A stretch of 23,143 bases of DNA from Proteobacteria bacterium UBA1844 (GTDB lineage: Bacteria; Pseudomonadota; Gammaproteobacteria; Steroidobacterales; Woeseiaceae), in the NCBI GenBank assembly GCA_002338615.1, contig DDIS01000084.1, forward strand, positions 1 through 23,143, given 5' to 3'. This document shows positions 1-7,863 of this stretch, piece by piece (the first letter of the stretch is position 1; every line of letters begins with the position of its first letter). The position numbers were made by a program, and so were the translations under genes. Below the pieces are notes generated by a model. The model saw nothing but the letters and a program-made list of their open reading frames with translations, made no database searches and was not told the origin of the DNA.

Positions 1-1
1 G

Positions 2-778
2 ATCCGCATCGACGCCGACCCAGATGCCTTGCAGCGGCCGCGCACCGCCGACGCCGCCTTGCACGGCACCCCGTCCTTGATCGTCGAGCGTCTTAAGCAG
101 AACCTGGAAAAGCACCCGATCTCCCCAGTGTCGATGACATCGTTTGCAGAGCGCAAGGCCAAGGCCGCACAGAGCTACGCCAATATTCAACCACAGATGG
201 ATTACCTTGCCGCCATCCGGGCTGCACTCCCGGAGGACGGATTCTTTGTCGATGAACTGACCCGGGTTGGATACGCGTCATGGTACGGATTTCAGGGCTA
301 CCGCCCCCGGCATTTCATTTCGTCCGGTTACCAGGGCAATCTCGGCTACGGCTATGCGGCGGCTCTTGGCGTCAAGGTAGCCAACCCCGAGGCGGCAGTC
401 GTCTCTATCGCCGGTGATGGCGGCTTCCTGTTCAACGTCCAGGAACTGGCGACTGCCGCGAAGTATGGTATTGGCGTCGTCAACATCGTCTTCAATAACA
501 ATGCATACGGCAACGTGCGTTCCGACCAGCGGCGGCTGTTCGACGGCCGTTCAATGGGGTCGGACCTGAAGAACCCGGATTTTATTGAACTTGCGAAAAG
601 CTTCGGCATCCGTGCCATGCGCGTTGCGGGCCCCGCGGCGCTGCAGTCGGCGATTGCAGCGGCGCTCGAGACTCCCGGTCCGTGCCTCATCGAAGTGCCG
701 ATTGCGGATACGACCAGCCCATGGGACCCCATCTTCCCGCGCGGCCCTTGCGCCGGGCTCTTCGACGAGGCCGGTTAA
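2..778 (+). CDS. TPP-dependent enzyme, acetolactate synthase-like (C-terminal part, 5' end outside window)
   Basis: The frame is open from the left edge, so these 258 residues are the C-terminal half of a protein usually about 550 residues long. The first in-frame start-like codon is a TTG at 29, but reading runs through it, so it is not taken as the start. The fragment holds the pyrophosphate and metal-binding domain of thiamine diphosphate enzymes. GDGGF lies near fragment residues 138-142 and is followed about 26 residues later by NNNAYGN, the classic GDG-x(24-27)-NN motif binding Mg-TPP. The family (acetolactate synthase, benzoylformate decarboxylase, glyoxylate carboligase and similar) decarboxylates 2-oxo acids and transfers the product. 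The substrate cannot be read from this half. It ends in TAA, whose last base is the A of the next gene's ATG (TAATG), so it is translationally coupled to the transporter. Family assignment is firm; exact reaction unknown. Confidence 0.85.
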   Translation: MRIDADPDALQRPRTADAALHGTPSLIVERLKQNLEKHPISPVSMTSFAERKAKAAQSYANIQPQMDYLAAIRAALPEDGFFVDELTRVGYASWYGFQGYRPRHFISSGYQGNLGYGYAAALGVKVANPEAAVVSIAGDGGFLFNVQELATAAKYGIGVVNIVFNNNAYGNVRSDQRRLFDGRSMGSDLKNPDFIELAKSFGIRAMRVAGPAALQSAIAAALETPGPCLIEVPIADTTSPWDPIFPRGPCAGLFDEAG

Positions 779-2022
779 TGCCTGGTCTTCTGCGCCGCTT
801 GCGTGACAGGACCGGGCCGGGGCTGCTGTTCGCGGCATCCTCCGTGGGCGTATCCCACCTGGTGCAGTCGACGCGTGCCGGCGCCGAGTACGGATTGACC
901 TTTATTGCACTGATCGTCGTCGTGTGCCTTGTCAAATACCCCGTGTACCTGTTCGGTTCGACGTATGCGGCCGCTACCGGTAATTCGCTGGTCGACAGTT
1001 ATCGCAAGCAGGGTCGCTGGGCAATCGTAATATTCACGGTGGCGCTATTGATTGATATGTTTGTAGCCACCGCAGCTGTGTCACTCGTGACCGCCGGACT
1101 TATCAAAAACCTTATGCATATCGAGGCCGGCGCGCAGGCGGTTGCGATCATGCTGCTGCTGGCATGTGGCACTTTGCTGATCGTCGGGCGCTACCGCCTG
1201 TTCGAGTCTTTGTCGAAACTCTTCGTTGTCCTGTTTTGCGTATTGACCGTCGCCGCCGCACTGGTCTCGACGTCGCTGCTGGATTTTTCAGCACATGATT
1301 ATTTTCCTGTATTCACGGCAGACCGACCCTCAATCCTGTTTGCAATTGCGGTCGCCGGCTGGATGCCTACCAGCGTTGCGGCCTCGGTATTCCTGTCAGT
1401 GTGGGTGAAAGCCCGAGCCGAAACCAGCCGCGGGCGGCTTACTCCCAAGGAAGCGCTGTTCGATTTCAATCTCGGCTATTTCTCGACCATGGCGCTGGCT
1501 TTGTGTTTTCTGTTACTTGGAACAGCATTGCTCTACGGCGCCAATATCGGTATTGCACAAACCACGACCGGTTTCGCGGCGCAGGTTATCGAGATGTTTA
1601 CGTCAGTCTTCGGCGCATGGACATTTACCGGGGTTGCCGCGCTGGCCAGTATCGTCATGATCTCCACGTTGCTCACCCTGCTGGACGGACCGCCACGCAC
1701 GCTGGCCGCCATCATTCGAGAGCATGGCTCGACGCAAAAGACTATTTTTGCGCTGACCGTGGTACAGATCGCAGGTACTACCTCACTCCTGCTGCTGTTC
1801 ATTACCTCGTTTACAGCATTTGTTGATTTTGCCACCAGTACGGCGTTCCTGACGGCTCCGGTACTCGCGTACCTCAATCACAAGGCGGTAACCTCTGGCG
1901 ATGTTGCCGTTGAACTGCGGCCGGGCCGGGCCATGCGGGCCTGGAGTGTACTCGGTGTCGTGTTTTACACCGTGTTCTTTGCCGCCTACCTGTACTACCG
2001 TATCGGGGCGGGCGCTGCCTGA
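778..2022 (+). CDS. Divergent Nramp-family (Nramp-fold) membrane transporter
   Basis: This is a 414-residue polytopic inner-membrane protein with about ten or more hydrophobic segments. I chose the ATG at 778 rather than in-frame codons upstream (the frame is open back to 682) because it overlaps the preceding stop as TAATG and has a GAGG motif about 8 nt upstream. The N-terminal GPGLLFAASSVGVSHLVQ stretch and the overall layout match proteins annotated as Nramp-family divalent metal transporters. The metal-binding signature of classical Nramp proteins is missing: where TM1 should carry DPGN there is VGVSHLVQ (about residues 23-30). Where TM6 should carry MPH there is GWMPTS (194-199), keeping Met-Pro but not His. 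Metal transport therefore cannot be assumed. Coupling to a TPP enzyme suggests the substrate may be linked to that enzyme's chemistry, which is inference. Confidence 0.75.
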   Translation: MPGLLRRLRDRTGPGLLFAASSVGVSHLVQSTRAGAEYGLTFIALIVVVCLVKYPVYLFGSTYAAATGNSLVDSYRKQGRWAIVIFTVALLIDMFVATAAVSLVTAGLIKNLMHIEAGAQAVAIMLLLACGTLLIVGRYRLFESLSKLFVVLFCVLTVAAALVSTSLLDFSAHDYFPVFTADRPSILFAIAVAGWMPTSVAASVFLSVWVKARAETSRGRLTPKEALFDFNLGYFSTMALALCFLLLGTALLYGANIGIAQTTTGFAAQVIEMFTSVFGAWTFTGVAALASIVMISTLLTLLDGPPRTLAAIIREHGSTQKTIFALTVVQIAGTTSLLLLFITSFTAFVDFATSTAFLTAPVLAYLNHKAVTSGDVAVELRPGRAMRAWSVLGVVFYTVFFAAYLYYRIGAGAA

Positions 2023-2034
2023 CGGTGCTGCCGC

Positions 2035-2057
2035 AGACGGAGAGTGCTAATCCGTCT
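2035..2057. terminator. Candidate bidirectional terminator hairpin between convergent genes
   Basis: The arms AGACGGA (2035-2041) and TCCGTCT (2051-2057) are perfectly complementary over 7 bp with a 9-nt loop. They lie in the 65-bp gap between the transporter stop and the stop of the convergent heme/barrel gene. There is no clean T tract on either side, so factor-independent termination is only plausible. Confidence 0.4.
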
Positions 2058-2087
2058 TCGCCTTGATTGTATCTCGATTGCAGAATA

Positions 2088-3377
2088 TCAAAACGCCGCA
2101 TCGATACCGATGAGAAGGTAGTTTTCCTTGCTCAGGTGGCCGGTAAAGTACTCGCCTGACTGCTCTGTCTCATCCAGCAGGTCGATATTCGCTTCGAGAA
2201 CACCCTTCACGTTGCGCATGAAATAATAGGCGGCTGCGAACGTGACGGTCTGCATTTCCAGCCCTTCGTATATCGTGTCGGAGTTCTTGAAATCGCCTGC
2301 GTCTATGTAATTGACCAGTGCCGAAAACGCCCACTTTTCATTGTGGATGTAATCCACGCCCACAAATGCGCCGGACCAGTCGTAGTCCGTGGCCGGATCA
2401 ATGAAATCCGCCCAGCGGTTCCACAGGTATTGACCGAACCAGTACCATTTCCCGTTGCTGTTGCCGGATATATCGACGCCGGCAACAATTTTATCGGTGC
2501 GGCGGTCGCCGGACTGCGTACCGGCCGGACCGGTTGCGTTCATTTGTCGGCCCGAGAGACCGAACAGGCCGACGGACACGGGTCCGAAATCGCGGCCCAG
2601 GCGGCCAAAGACACTCTTTTGCGTATCGTTGTCAAACATCCTGTCCGGCCGGCGATAACCCGGACTGTTAATGCCGAAGTTCTGCTGGATACCATTGCCG
2701 TTAACAATGCCCAGCGATGCATCAAATTTTCCGAGACCTTTGCCGAAAAGAATGCCGCGGTCATACGTAACGCCAGCGGCGCGATACAGCATGAAGTCCT
2801 GAAACGTCATTCGCACTTCACGTGGGAACATCACGTCCGATACCTGAAATTGGCCAAGCATGGCATCAATGCCCGTATTGAACAGGTCGCCGTAGCTAAA
2901 CCAGGCATCCTCGACGATGACCTCGCTGTTGCCACCCTTCTCCGCAAAGATGGCGTAAAAGTAATAGCTGATCTGATCACTGAGTGGCGCGCTGGAGAGT
3001 AACTTGACGAGATAGGGAGATTGAATGTCCAGGCTGGAATCCGCATTGACGTCGCCGTTGACGGGGTCAATCGACTCGCCATCGCGACCCTGGATAAACG
3101 CCTGCATCCGCATTGCCAGAGGTAGTGATTTTGGCAGCGCAAGGCTCTCGTCACCAGTCTGGACGATCAGTTGTTGCCAGTTGGGCAAACGAAAATTCAT
3201 GTCATCGGCAAAGGTTTCGCCGAAATTGTTGAGTCGCGGATAGGCGACGTGGCAGACGCTGCAACTTACACCGTACTCCCTCGCAAATGCCGGCATGGCG
3301 TTGGCCGGTGTATATGCGCTGTTGACTATAAGCATAGCCAGCAGCACGTTTGCGCTTGCAAGAATACGACGCGACAT
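2088..3377 (-). CDS. Secreted CXXCH heme protein fused to a probable outer-membrane beta-barrel
   Basis: This 429-residue protein has a clear Sec signal peptide: basic MSRR, a hydrophobic stretch, then ANA near residue 27. Directly after it is one c-type heme motif, CSVCH, at residues 39-43, in a stretch (REYGVSCSVCH then YPRLNNFGE) typical of small cytochrome-like domains. The remaining roughly 370 residues are rich in alternating aromatic, Gly and polar residues without hydrophobic helices. They end in a C-terminal Phe, the usual outer-membrane barrel signal. The ATG is preceded by GGAGAG at good spacing. The likely place is the outer membrane, with the heme-bearing head in the periplasm. 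A role in electron transfer across the membrane or in redox sensing is inference. It has its own promoter region shared with the divergent acetyltransferase gene. Confidence 0.7.
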   Translation of the reverse strand: MSRRILASANVLLAMLIVNSAYTPANAMPAFAREYGVSCSVCHVAYPRLNNFGETFADDMNFRLPNWQQLIVQTGDESLALPKSLPLAMRMQAFIQGRDGESIDPVNGDVNADSSLDIQSPYLVKLLSSAPLSDQISYYFYAIFAEKGGNSEVIVEDAWFSYGDLFNTGIDAMLGQFQVSDVMFPREVRMTFQDFMLYRAAGVTYDRGILFGKGLGKFDASLGIVNGNGIQQNFGINSPGYRRPDRMFDNDTQKSVFGRLGRDFGPVSVGLFGLSGRQMNATGPAGTQSGDRRTDKIVAGVDISGNSNGKWYWFGQYLWNRWADFIDPATDYDWSGAFVGVDYIHNEKWAFSALVNYIDAGDFKNSDTIYEGLEMQTVTFAAAYYFMRNVKGVLEANIDLLDETEQSGEYFTGHLSKENYLLIGIDAAF

Positions 3378-3439
3378 TCGTTCTCTCCAGATCCGCTTAA
3401 GTCCGCGTCAATGGTGGTGGGCGAACCGGGTCCTGGCAA

Positions 3440-3455
3440 TACGTGTATCCACGTA
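3440..3455. repeat. Perfect inverted repeat in the divergent promoter region
   Basis: TACGTG (3440-3445) and CACGTA (3450-3455) form perfect 6-bp arms with a 4-bp spacer. The element lies in the 212-bp gap between the divergent heme/barrel gene (minus) and the acetyltransferase gene (plus). It could be an operator for a dimeric regulator. There is no independent support. Confidence 0.35.
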
Positions 3456-3589
3456 ATCTCACTGCACCGTGCAAAGTTCCGCCGGACGGGTTTGTGTACT
3501 CCCGATAAATAGCTAGGGGCATCCACAATTGGCACAGATTCGCGGTTGGCGGAGAATTCGAAGTATTGCCAGTCAACCGGGACCACCCC

Positions 3590-4102
3590 ATGCCTTCAAC
3601 CGCTCTTCGCGTCACCAATAACAGCCCGATGCTCACTATCCGGCCGATCCGACTGGCCGACGCAGACATGGAAGCAGATTTCGTGCGTCGGCTGTCACCG
3701 GCAAGCAAGAACTTTCGATTTCTGGGTGGTGTTAGAGAACTGTCGCCCCAGATGCTAAAAGCCTTTTGCGACGTCGATGGCTATCATTCGATGGCGTTCA
3801 TCGCTACCGCGCTGGAAGACGGCGAGGAAACTACGGTCGGTGTCAGCCGTTACGCTCCCAACGCAAATGAGGAGGCTCGCGAAATAGCGGTAACAGTCGC
3901 CGATGATTGGCAACACCGTGGAATCGGCACGCGGCTCCTGAACACGCTCATCGAGCATGCGCGGGAACACGGCGTAAAGTACCTGTACTCTGTCGAGCTT
4001 GTCGACAACCCGTTGATGCGTCAACTCGCAACAGATATTGGCATGGACGTTAGCGCGGACCCGGACGATGCGTGTCAGCTTATTTATTCATTGGCCCTAT
4101 GA
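3590..4102 (+). CDS. GNAT-family N-acetyltransferase
   Basis: This is a 170-residue single-domain protein. The N-terminal part (TIRPIRLADADMEADF, then RRLSP) matches the opening strand and helix of GNAT domains, especially those joined to acyl-CoA-synthetase-like domains in protein lysine acetyltransferases. The acetyl-CoA pyrophosphate loop is visible as QHRGIG at about residues 108-113 (motif A, Q/R-x-x-G-x-G/A) after a VTVADDW strand. The substrate is unknown; protein lysine acetylation is one possibility from the resemblance. I chose the ATG at 3590, with a GGGA about 9 nt upstream. An in-frame TTG at 3566 and an ATG at 3632 (opening MLTIRPI) are alternatives. It is convergent with the Hsp20 gene downstream and appears monocistronic. 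Confidence 0.8.
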   Translation: MPSTALRVTNNSPMLTIRPIRLADADMEADFVRRLSPASKNFRFLGGVRELSPQMLKAFCDVDGYHSMAFIATALEDGEETTVGVSRYAPNANEEAREIAVTVADDWQHRGIGTRLLNTLIEHAREHGVKYLYSVELVDNPLMRQLATDIGMDVSADPDDACQLIYSLAL

Positions 4103-4156
4103 GCTCTTTCGCTTACGGGTAGCGCTGACTCACCCGCAGTTTAATCCGGCAGGCTG

Positions 4157-4594
4157 CTAGTCGACCCTGATCGTTGTTGCCTTTTCCGGCTTGGATTGTG
4201 CGGCCTTCGGCAAGTGCACACGCAAAATGCCATTCTTGTATTTCGACGTTATTCGCGATGTGTCGACGTTGGTCGGCAGTATGAAGGAACGGAAGAATGA
4301 ACCAAAAAAGATTACCGGGCGGTGCTCGGTTTCGTCATCGTTTTCGTGCTCACCTTCAATAATCAGCTGTCCGTCGTCAATAGAAACTTTAATGGCTGAT
4401 TTTTCAACGCCCGGCAGTTCTGCCTTGATCAGGTACTCTTTGCTCGACTCGATGATGTTGGCGGATGGTGGCCATTGCTGTTCGCTATTTCCATTCCCTT
4501 CGCGGATGCCTGGCGGCCCCGGCCGGAGGTAAGATGTGCCGCGGCGAAAGAAATCATCGGCGTGCCTGAATGGATACCACGGTTTACTCTGCAC
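4157..4594 (-). CDS. Small heat-shock protein, Hsp20/alpha-crystallin family (canonical type)
   Basis: This 145-residue protein is an ATP-independent chaperone that holds unfolding proteins in the cytoplasm. The alpha-crystallin domain spans about residues 42-135. It has the conserved ELPGV (59-63), the FFGSFFRSFILP strand (96-107) and the family signature YKNGILRVHLPK (119-130), followed by a short tail ending IRVD. The start is a GTG with an excellent GGAG seven bases upstream; an ATG 16 nt further upstream is out of frame. It ends in TAG. It stands alone on its transcript, with 228 bp to the next gene upstream, and is about 5 kb from the Lon/FtsH block. No convincing heat-shock sigma promoter was found. 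It is one of two quite different Hsp20 proteins in this window. Confidence 0.92.
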   Translation of the reverse strand: MQSKPWYPFRHADDFFRRGTSYLRPGPPGIREGNGNSEQQWPPSANIIESSKEYLIKAELPGVEKSAIKVSIDDGQLIIEGEHENDDETEHRPVIFFGSFFRSFILPTNVDTSRITSKYKNGILRVHLPKAAQSKPEKATTIRVD

Positions 4595-4822
4595 GGCCGA
4601 TCTCCGACATTTTTAAACTGGACGAGATACGAGCGTAGCAATCGATTTCTCACTGCGAAACCGGACCTTTCCACAGGTTAATTGCGGTTGACCGAAAGTT
4701 GCAATTTCCCCAACTACTGACAAAGCAACGCAATCGAACGACAATCTTCGGAACTCCGGGACGCACCTGCTGGTTCGACGTGCCAACCGTCCGGACAGAG
4801 ATGGTGGCAGAAACCAATCGGA

Positions 4823-5956
4823 TCAAGCAGCCTCTTCAGTGCGTTTTACCTCGATCCCTCGCTTTGCCAACTCCGCCAAAAAGACCTCCGGGTCCAGACA
4901 GCCCTCGGGAGCGAATACGCCCTTTTGACTAATCTGCCCATCACCAATCATCTGCGCGGCCACGGATGCGGGGATACCGGTCAGGGGTCCCATCCTGCCA
5001 CTCATGACGTACGTCATCCTGACCGGCTGTTCAGCGCGCGTGCCGGTGGCTATGAGCATGAGTTCAGAAATGGCTGGAGGCAATTCCGCAGGATCAGGTT
5101 CTGGCATACGGCCCAGGAGCGCGACTGCCACTTCGGACGGGCGTACCGCGCCGCCTTTGAGTTGCAGTGGCTCGTCACTGGTCAGGCCTAGCTCGCGAAA
5201 GGCGCGCAAGACTTCGTCAAGCCCGAGCACCCCGCCTTTCTGGGTCACGTTGCGCAGTCCCTTGATGTAGCGCGGGATGGTTACCGGCTCCGGATGCCCG
5301 AGATAATAGGCTTCGCAATCCCCCAGGACCGGGAAGTGGACCCGTTCGCTGCCGGACATGGCCGGTACTTTCTTCCACTCACCATCCAGGAACTGGGTGA
5401 CGTCTCCGTCCACCATATGTATCGCGTGCTCTACCGCAGCGGATTCGCTGATATCACCTTCAACATCGGTGCTGGATACGTTCCAGCGAAAATGCAGGTC
5501 CTCCACATGGTCCAGCCGGTTGGCCGCATCCCTTGCCAGCACATTGAGAGTCCCGGGGCTAACACCACAACCAATCACAGCAACAACGCCTGCCGTCTTG
5601 GCCTGATCGTGCAGTTTCAGCATTTCCACAGTCGGTTCTGCGTCATCACAAATGTCGACGTAGTTACAGCCCGCCTCGATAGCGGCTTTCAGAATTGGCA
5701 GACCGAAACGGTAGTAAGGGCCCACAAAGGACACTACAACGTCAATATTCTTGAATGCGCTTACCAGTTCAGCGTTGACGGTTGCATCTACCTGTAAAGT
5801 TGAAAGCTTGCCACTATCGATTTCCTGTTTGAGCCGATTACCGGCATCGATATTGATGTCGCCGATCACTACAGATTCAACCATCGGGCTGGCAACAAGA
5901 TCCCTGACTGTCCTGCTACCTTCTTGCCCGGCTCCGCCGAGGGCCATAATCTTCAT
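4823..5956 (-). CDS. Saccharopine dehydrogenase-family NAD(P)-dependent oxidoreductase
   Basis: This 377-residue protein opens with the Rossmann nucleotide-binding loop GGAGQEGS (residues 7-14). Next come an acidic residue after the second strand (VVIGDIN) and the conserved VVSFVGPYYRFG and NYVDICDD stretches typical of the saccharopine dehydrogenase / carboxynorspermidine synthase superfamily. The C-terminal half is the mixed domain of that family, with GDCEAYYLGHPEP in its middle. The family includes lysine-pathway, spermidine-pathway and uncharacterised enzymes. No lysine or polyamine genes are nearby, so the substrate is open. The ATG is preceded by AAGGATTAGGTGAT, a usable ribosome site. 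It lies 234 bp downstream of pcm on the same strand, and co-transcription is possible but unproved. Confidence 0.85.
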   Translation of the reverse strand: MKIMALGGAGQEGSRTVRDLVASPMVESVVIGDINIDAGNRLKQEIDSGKLSTLQVDATVNAELVSAFKNIDVVVSFVGPYYRFGLPILKAAIEAGCNYVDICDDAEPTVEMLKLHDQAKTAGVVAVIGCGVSPGTLNVLARDAANRLDHVEDLHFRWNVSSTDVEGDISESAAVEHAIHMVDGDVTQFLDGEWKKVPAMSGSERVHFPVLGDCEAYYLGHPEPVTIPRYIKGLRNVTQKGGVLGLDEVLRAFRELGLTSDEPLQLKGGAVRPSEVAVALLGRMPEPDPAELPPAISELMLIATGTRAEQPVRMTYVMSGRMGPLTGIPASVAAQMIGDGQISQKGVFAPEGCLDPEVFLAELAKRGIEVKRTEEAA

Positions 5957-6113
5957 ATCACCTAATCCTTTTTCCTTGCGAGTGGTTCCTGAATAGCCGC
6001 AGATACTTTCAGTAAAAGGTGCAGAACTTTGTCTGCCATGTTGCAGCGAATTGCGGTCATCCAGCAGGTTCCTAAAAATGCCATACCCATTGTCGGCGCC
6101 ACCATTGCCACTT

Positions 6114-6151
6114 GGCTATACGGAATAACCGTATCGTCTGTGTGGCTATAC
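6114..6151. repeat. Direct repeat plus hairpin downstream of pcm
   Basis: GGCTATAC occurs at 6114-6121 and again at 6144-6151. Overlapping the first copy is an inverted repeat, ATACGG (6118-6123) and CCGTAT (6129-6134) with a 5-nt loop. It lies in the 234-bp gap between pcm and the saccharopine dehydrogenase-family gene. It may be a weak terminator for pcm or a regulator site for the next gene. No T tract is present, and no other gene is convincing in this gap. Confidence 0.3.
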
Positions 6152-6190
6152 ACCGGCAGGTCATGATGTTCCGCCGCGCTGTGGCTGGCT

Positions 6191-6886
6191 TCACCCCTCT
6201 TTTGTGGAATCATCTTCTTCATCCCAACCCTGCTCACCAACAAGTGGTACAAACCGGACAGCGGCAAGCTCTTCCTGGTCGAATTTTCCGTCACCGCGAT
6301 TCATAATCCGAAGCAACTCCTGCACACCCTTGGTATGACCAACGGGCACTACCATACGGCCACCGACTGCAAGCTGGCTCTTGAGGTCTTCGGGAACTAC
6401 CGGCGCGCCTGCTGATACCAGAATGACATCGAACGGCGCATGTTCTTCCCAGCCGCGTGTGCCATCGGAGTGCATGATGTGCACGTTGTCATATCCCTGG
6501 CTTTTCAGGCTCTGCACTGCAGTGCGCGCCAGTTCCCCGATTCGCTCGATCGCGTAAACGGTGCCAGCGATCTCCGCCAATACTGCAGCCGCATAACCCG
6601 ATCCTGCGCCAATCTCCAGTACCTTCTCTCCTCCCTGAAGGTTCAGAGCTTCGATCATGTAGGCTACGATATACGGCTGCGAAATCGTCTGGCCGGCCGC
6701 GATGGGCAACGGACTGTCATCGTACGCGCGTTCGCGCATCCCAGGCGAGACAAAAGCCTCTCTCTGCACTTTGCCCATCGCGGCAATGACCTTAGCGTCA
6801 CGGATTCCACGCCCCGATATCTGCCTGGCCACCATGCGCTTTCGCTGCATGTCAAAATTCGCCGGCGTTGCCCGACAGATTTGCAC
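6191..6886 (-). CDS. pcm: Protein-L-isoaspartate O-methyltransferase
   Basis: This cytoplasmic repair enzyme methylates L-isoaspartyl residues in aged proteins with S-adenosylmethionine, letting them revert to aspartate. The diagnostic PIAAGQTISQPYIVAYM substrate stretch is at residues 61-77. The SAM-binding glycine motif EIGAGSGY is at 91-98, followed by the acidic end of strand 2 (YAIERI). The length of 231 is slightly above the usual 205-220. The GTG taken as start is 5 nt after the stop of the heme-protein gene. An ATG at 6850 (opening MQRKRM) fits the family N-terminus better and gives 219 residues. Neither has a strong ribosome site. It forms an operon with the upstream Tll0287-like gene. 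Confidence 0.92.
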   Translation of the reverse strand: MQICRATPANFDMQRKRMVARQISGRGIRDAKVIAAMGKVQREAFVSPGMRERAYDDSPLPIAAGQTISQPYIVAYMIEALNLQGGEKVLEIGAGSGYAAAVLAEIAGTVYAIERIGELARTAVQSLKSQGYDNVHIMHSDGTRGWEEHAPFDVILVSAGAPVVPEDLKSQLAVGGRMVVPVGHTKGVQELLRIMNRGDGKFDQEELAAVRFVPLVGEQGWDEEDDSTKEG

Positions 6887-6891
6887 CGTGC

Positions 6892-7464
6892 CTATTTCTT
6901 TGGCCAGCTAACGCTGAATGCGCCACGGATATCGCCAAGCTCGTAACCTCGCGCGCGATCGAACGGGTATTCACGATCGAGCAGCTCGGCAACGTCGAGT
7001 GAAATTGCGGTGCCATGACACAGCAAACACATCGCACCGGTGGGAATCGCTTTGAGGTAGCGCGCGGGTTGCGTGGCATCGCCCGCCGCAAAGTATTCGA
7101 GCACGGGCCCGGTATCGTCGCCGGCAGCCTGCTCAAACGCATTCAGCACCACAGCTTGCCAGGGCTCGGCCAGGTTCGCCGGATTGCGAACGCGAAGACT
7201 GGTTCGCTCAACCTTGACGCCATTCTGGCGCGAGAGCTCCGACGCAATCTGCGGGGCGATTTCCTTGCAGACACGAATCGCCGCTACCGGACCACCTTCT
7301 TCGAGCGCAGCCCCTAGCGCCACTTGCAGCTGCGCGCCAAACTCTTTGACGATCGCACGGCCTTGCTCACTCCGGGCGTCGCCCGCGTGCGCCGGTACGA
7401 CGTCCGATCCCATCGCGCACATCAACGTCAGGATGCTTGTGGTGAGCGTGTGAAGCCAAGACAT
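6892..7464 (-). CDS. Periplasmic Tll0287-like (DUF3365) c-type heme protein
   Basis: This 190-residue protein has a Sec signal peptide (hydrophobic segment about residues 5-20, AHA near 26). It shows the hallmark features of the Tll0287-like/DUF3365 domain: an AIRVCKEIAPQIA helix, the RNPAN stretch, and a single heme-attachment motif CLLCH at 146-150. In this family the domain is a PAS-like fold binding one c-type heme and is often the sensor part of signalling proteins. Here it stands alone as a secreted protein without a kinase or cyclase output domain. It ends in TAG, just before pcm, and lies first in that two-gene operon. A link between redox state and protein repair is inference. Confidence 0.8.
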   Translation of the reverse strand: MSWLHTLTTSILTLMCAMGSDVVPAHAGDARSEQGRAIVKEFGAQLQVALGAALEEGGPVAAIRVCKEIAPQIASELSRQNGVKVERTSLRVRNPANLAEPWQAVVLNAFEQAAGDDTGPVLEYFAAGDATQPARYLKAIPTGAMCLLCHGTAISLDVAELLDREYPFDRARGYELGDIRGAFSVSWPKK

Positions 7465-7863
7465 ACCTGGAGCCCGTTGGCCGAGATTGATTCAAGTTCC
7501 CCGTAGTCAGCTAATGATGCGGCAACACGTAAAAATTGCATACTGTGGGTACTACGTAATTTCAATCTCGGACAAAGTATCTCTTTCAAAAACTTCGCAC
7601 TGGAAACTTCGTTCCCATTTATGCGCGATACGCTGTGCACTAACTCGCCGGACTCCCAAGACTTCGCTCGCGGTGACTGAGCAATGATATTGTTACCCCT
7701 TTCCGGAAAAAGACACAGAATGGAGATCATCATCGCAAATCCAAATGGCAACGTGGCCGCGACGGCAATGTTCAATATTTACTCTCGCTCAAGGCTCGTC
7801 GGAGGAGCTATTGAGCGGCCGGCTTTCTCGCGCGCATAGCCATAAACAGGCGCCGAATTGAAG
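7465..7863. other. Divergent intergenic region, about 400 bp
   Basis: This gap separates the heme-protein/pcm operon (minus) from the MipA/SYLF operon (plus) and must hold both promoters. I see no convincing coding sequence: an open minus-strand frame at 7428-7775 would start with TTG and resembles nothing. A strong Shine-Dalgarno sequence, GGAGGAG, sits at 7801-7807 and precedes a tiny frame described separately. No clear sigma-70 pair or regulator palindrome was found. Confidence 0.5.
7811..7861 (+). CDS. Possible 16-codon leader peptide upstream of the MipA-family gene
   Basis: GGAGGAG at 7801-7807 is the best ribosome site in this region. The first start-like codon at proper spacing is TTG at 7811. 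It opens a 16-codon frame (MSGRLSRAHSHKQAPN) that ends with TGA at 7859-7861, two bases before the ATG of the barrel gene, which itself lacks a good ribosome site. This fits a leader coupled to the downstream start. Chance occurrence is quite possible, and a TTG start is weak. Confidence 0.25.
   Translation: MSGRLSRAHSHKQAPN

Noticed and set aside
2343..3002. 219-codon plus-strand frame
   Set aside because: It is antisense to the heme/barrel gene, whose signal peptide, heme motif and C-terminal Phe make it the real one.
3531..3550. Sigma-54 promoter suggested by TTGGCAC
   Set aside because: The -12 half (TTGCA-like) is missing at the required spacing.
4595..4822. Heat-shock (sigma-32) promoter upstream of the canonical Hsp20
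   Set aside because: No CTTGAA/CCCCAT pair at proper spacing was found; only a weak sigma-70-like TTGCTA/TTTAAA pair that would leave almost no leader.
5962..6294. 110-codon minus-strand frame after pcm
   Set aside because: It overlaps the pcm 3' end in another frame, has no ribosome site and no recognisable family features.
7428..7775. 115-codon minus-strand frame with a hydrophobic N-terminus
   Set aside because: It would start with TTG, overlaps the start of the heme-protein gene, and its sequence after the first 25 residues looks like random translation.
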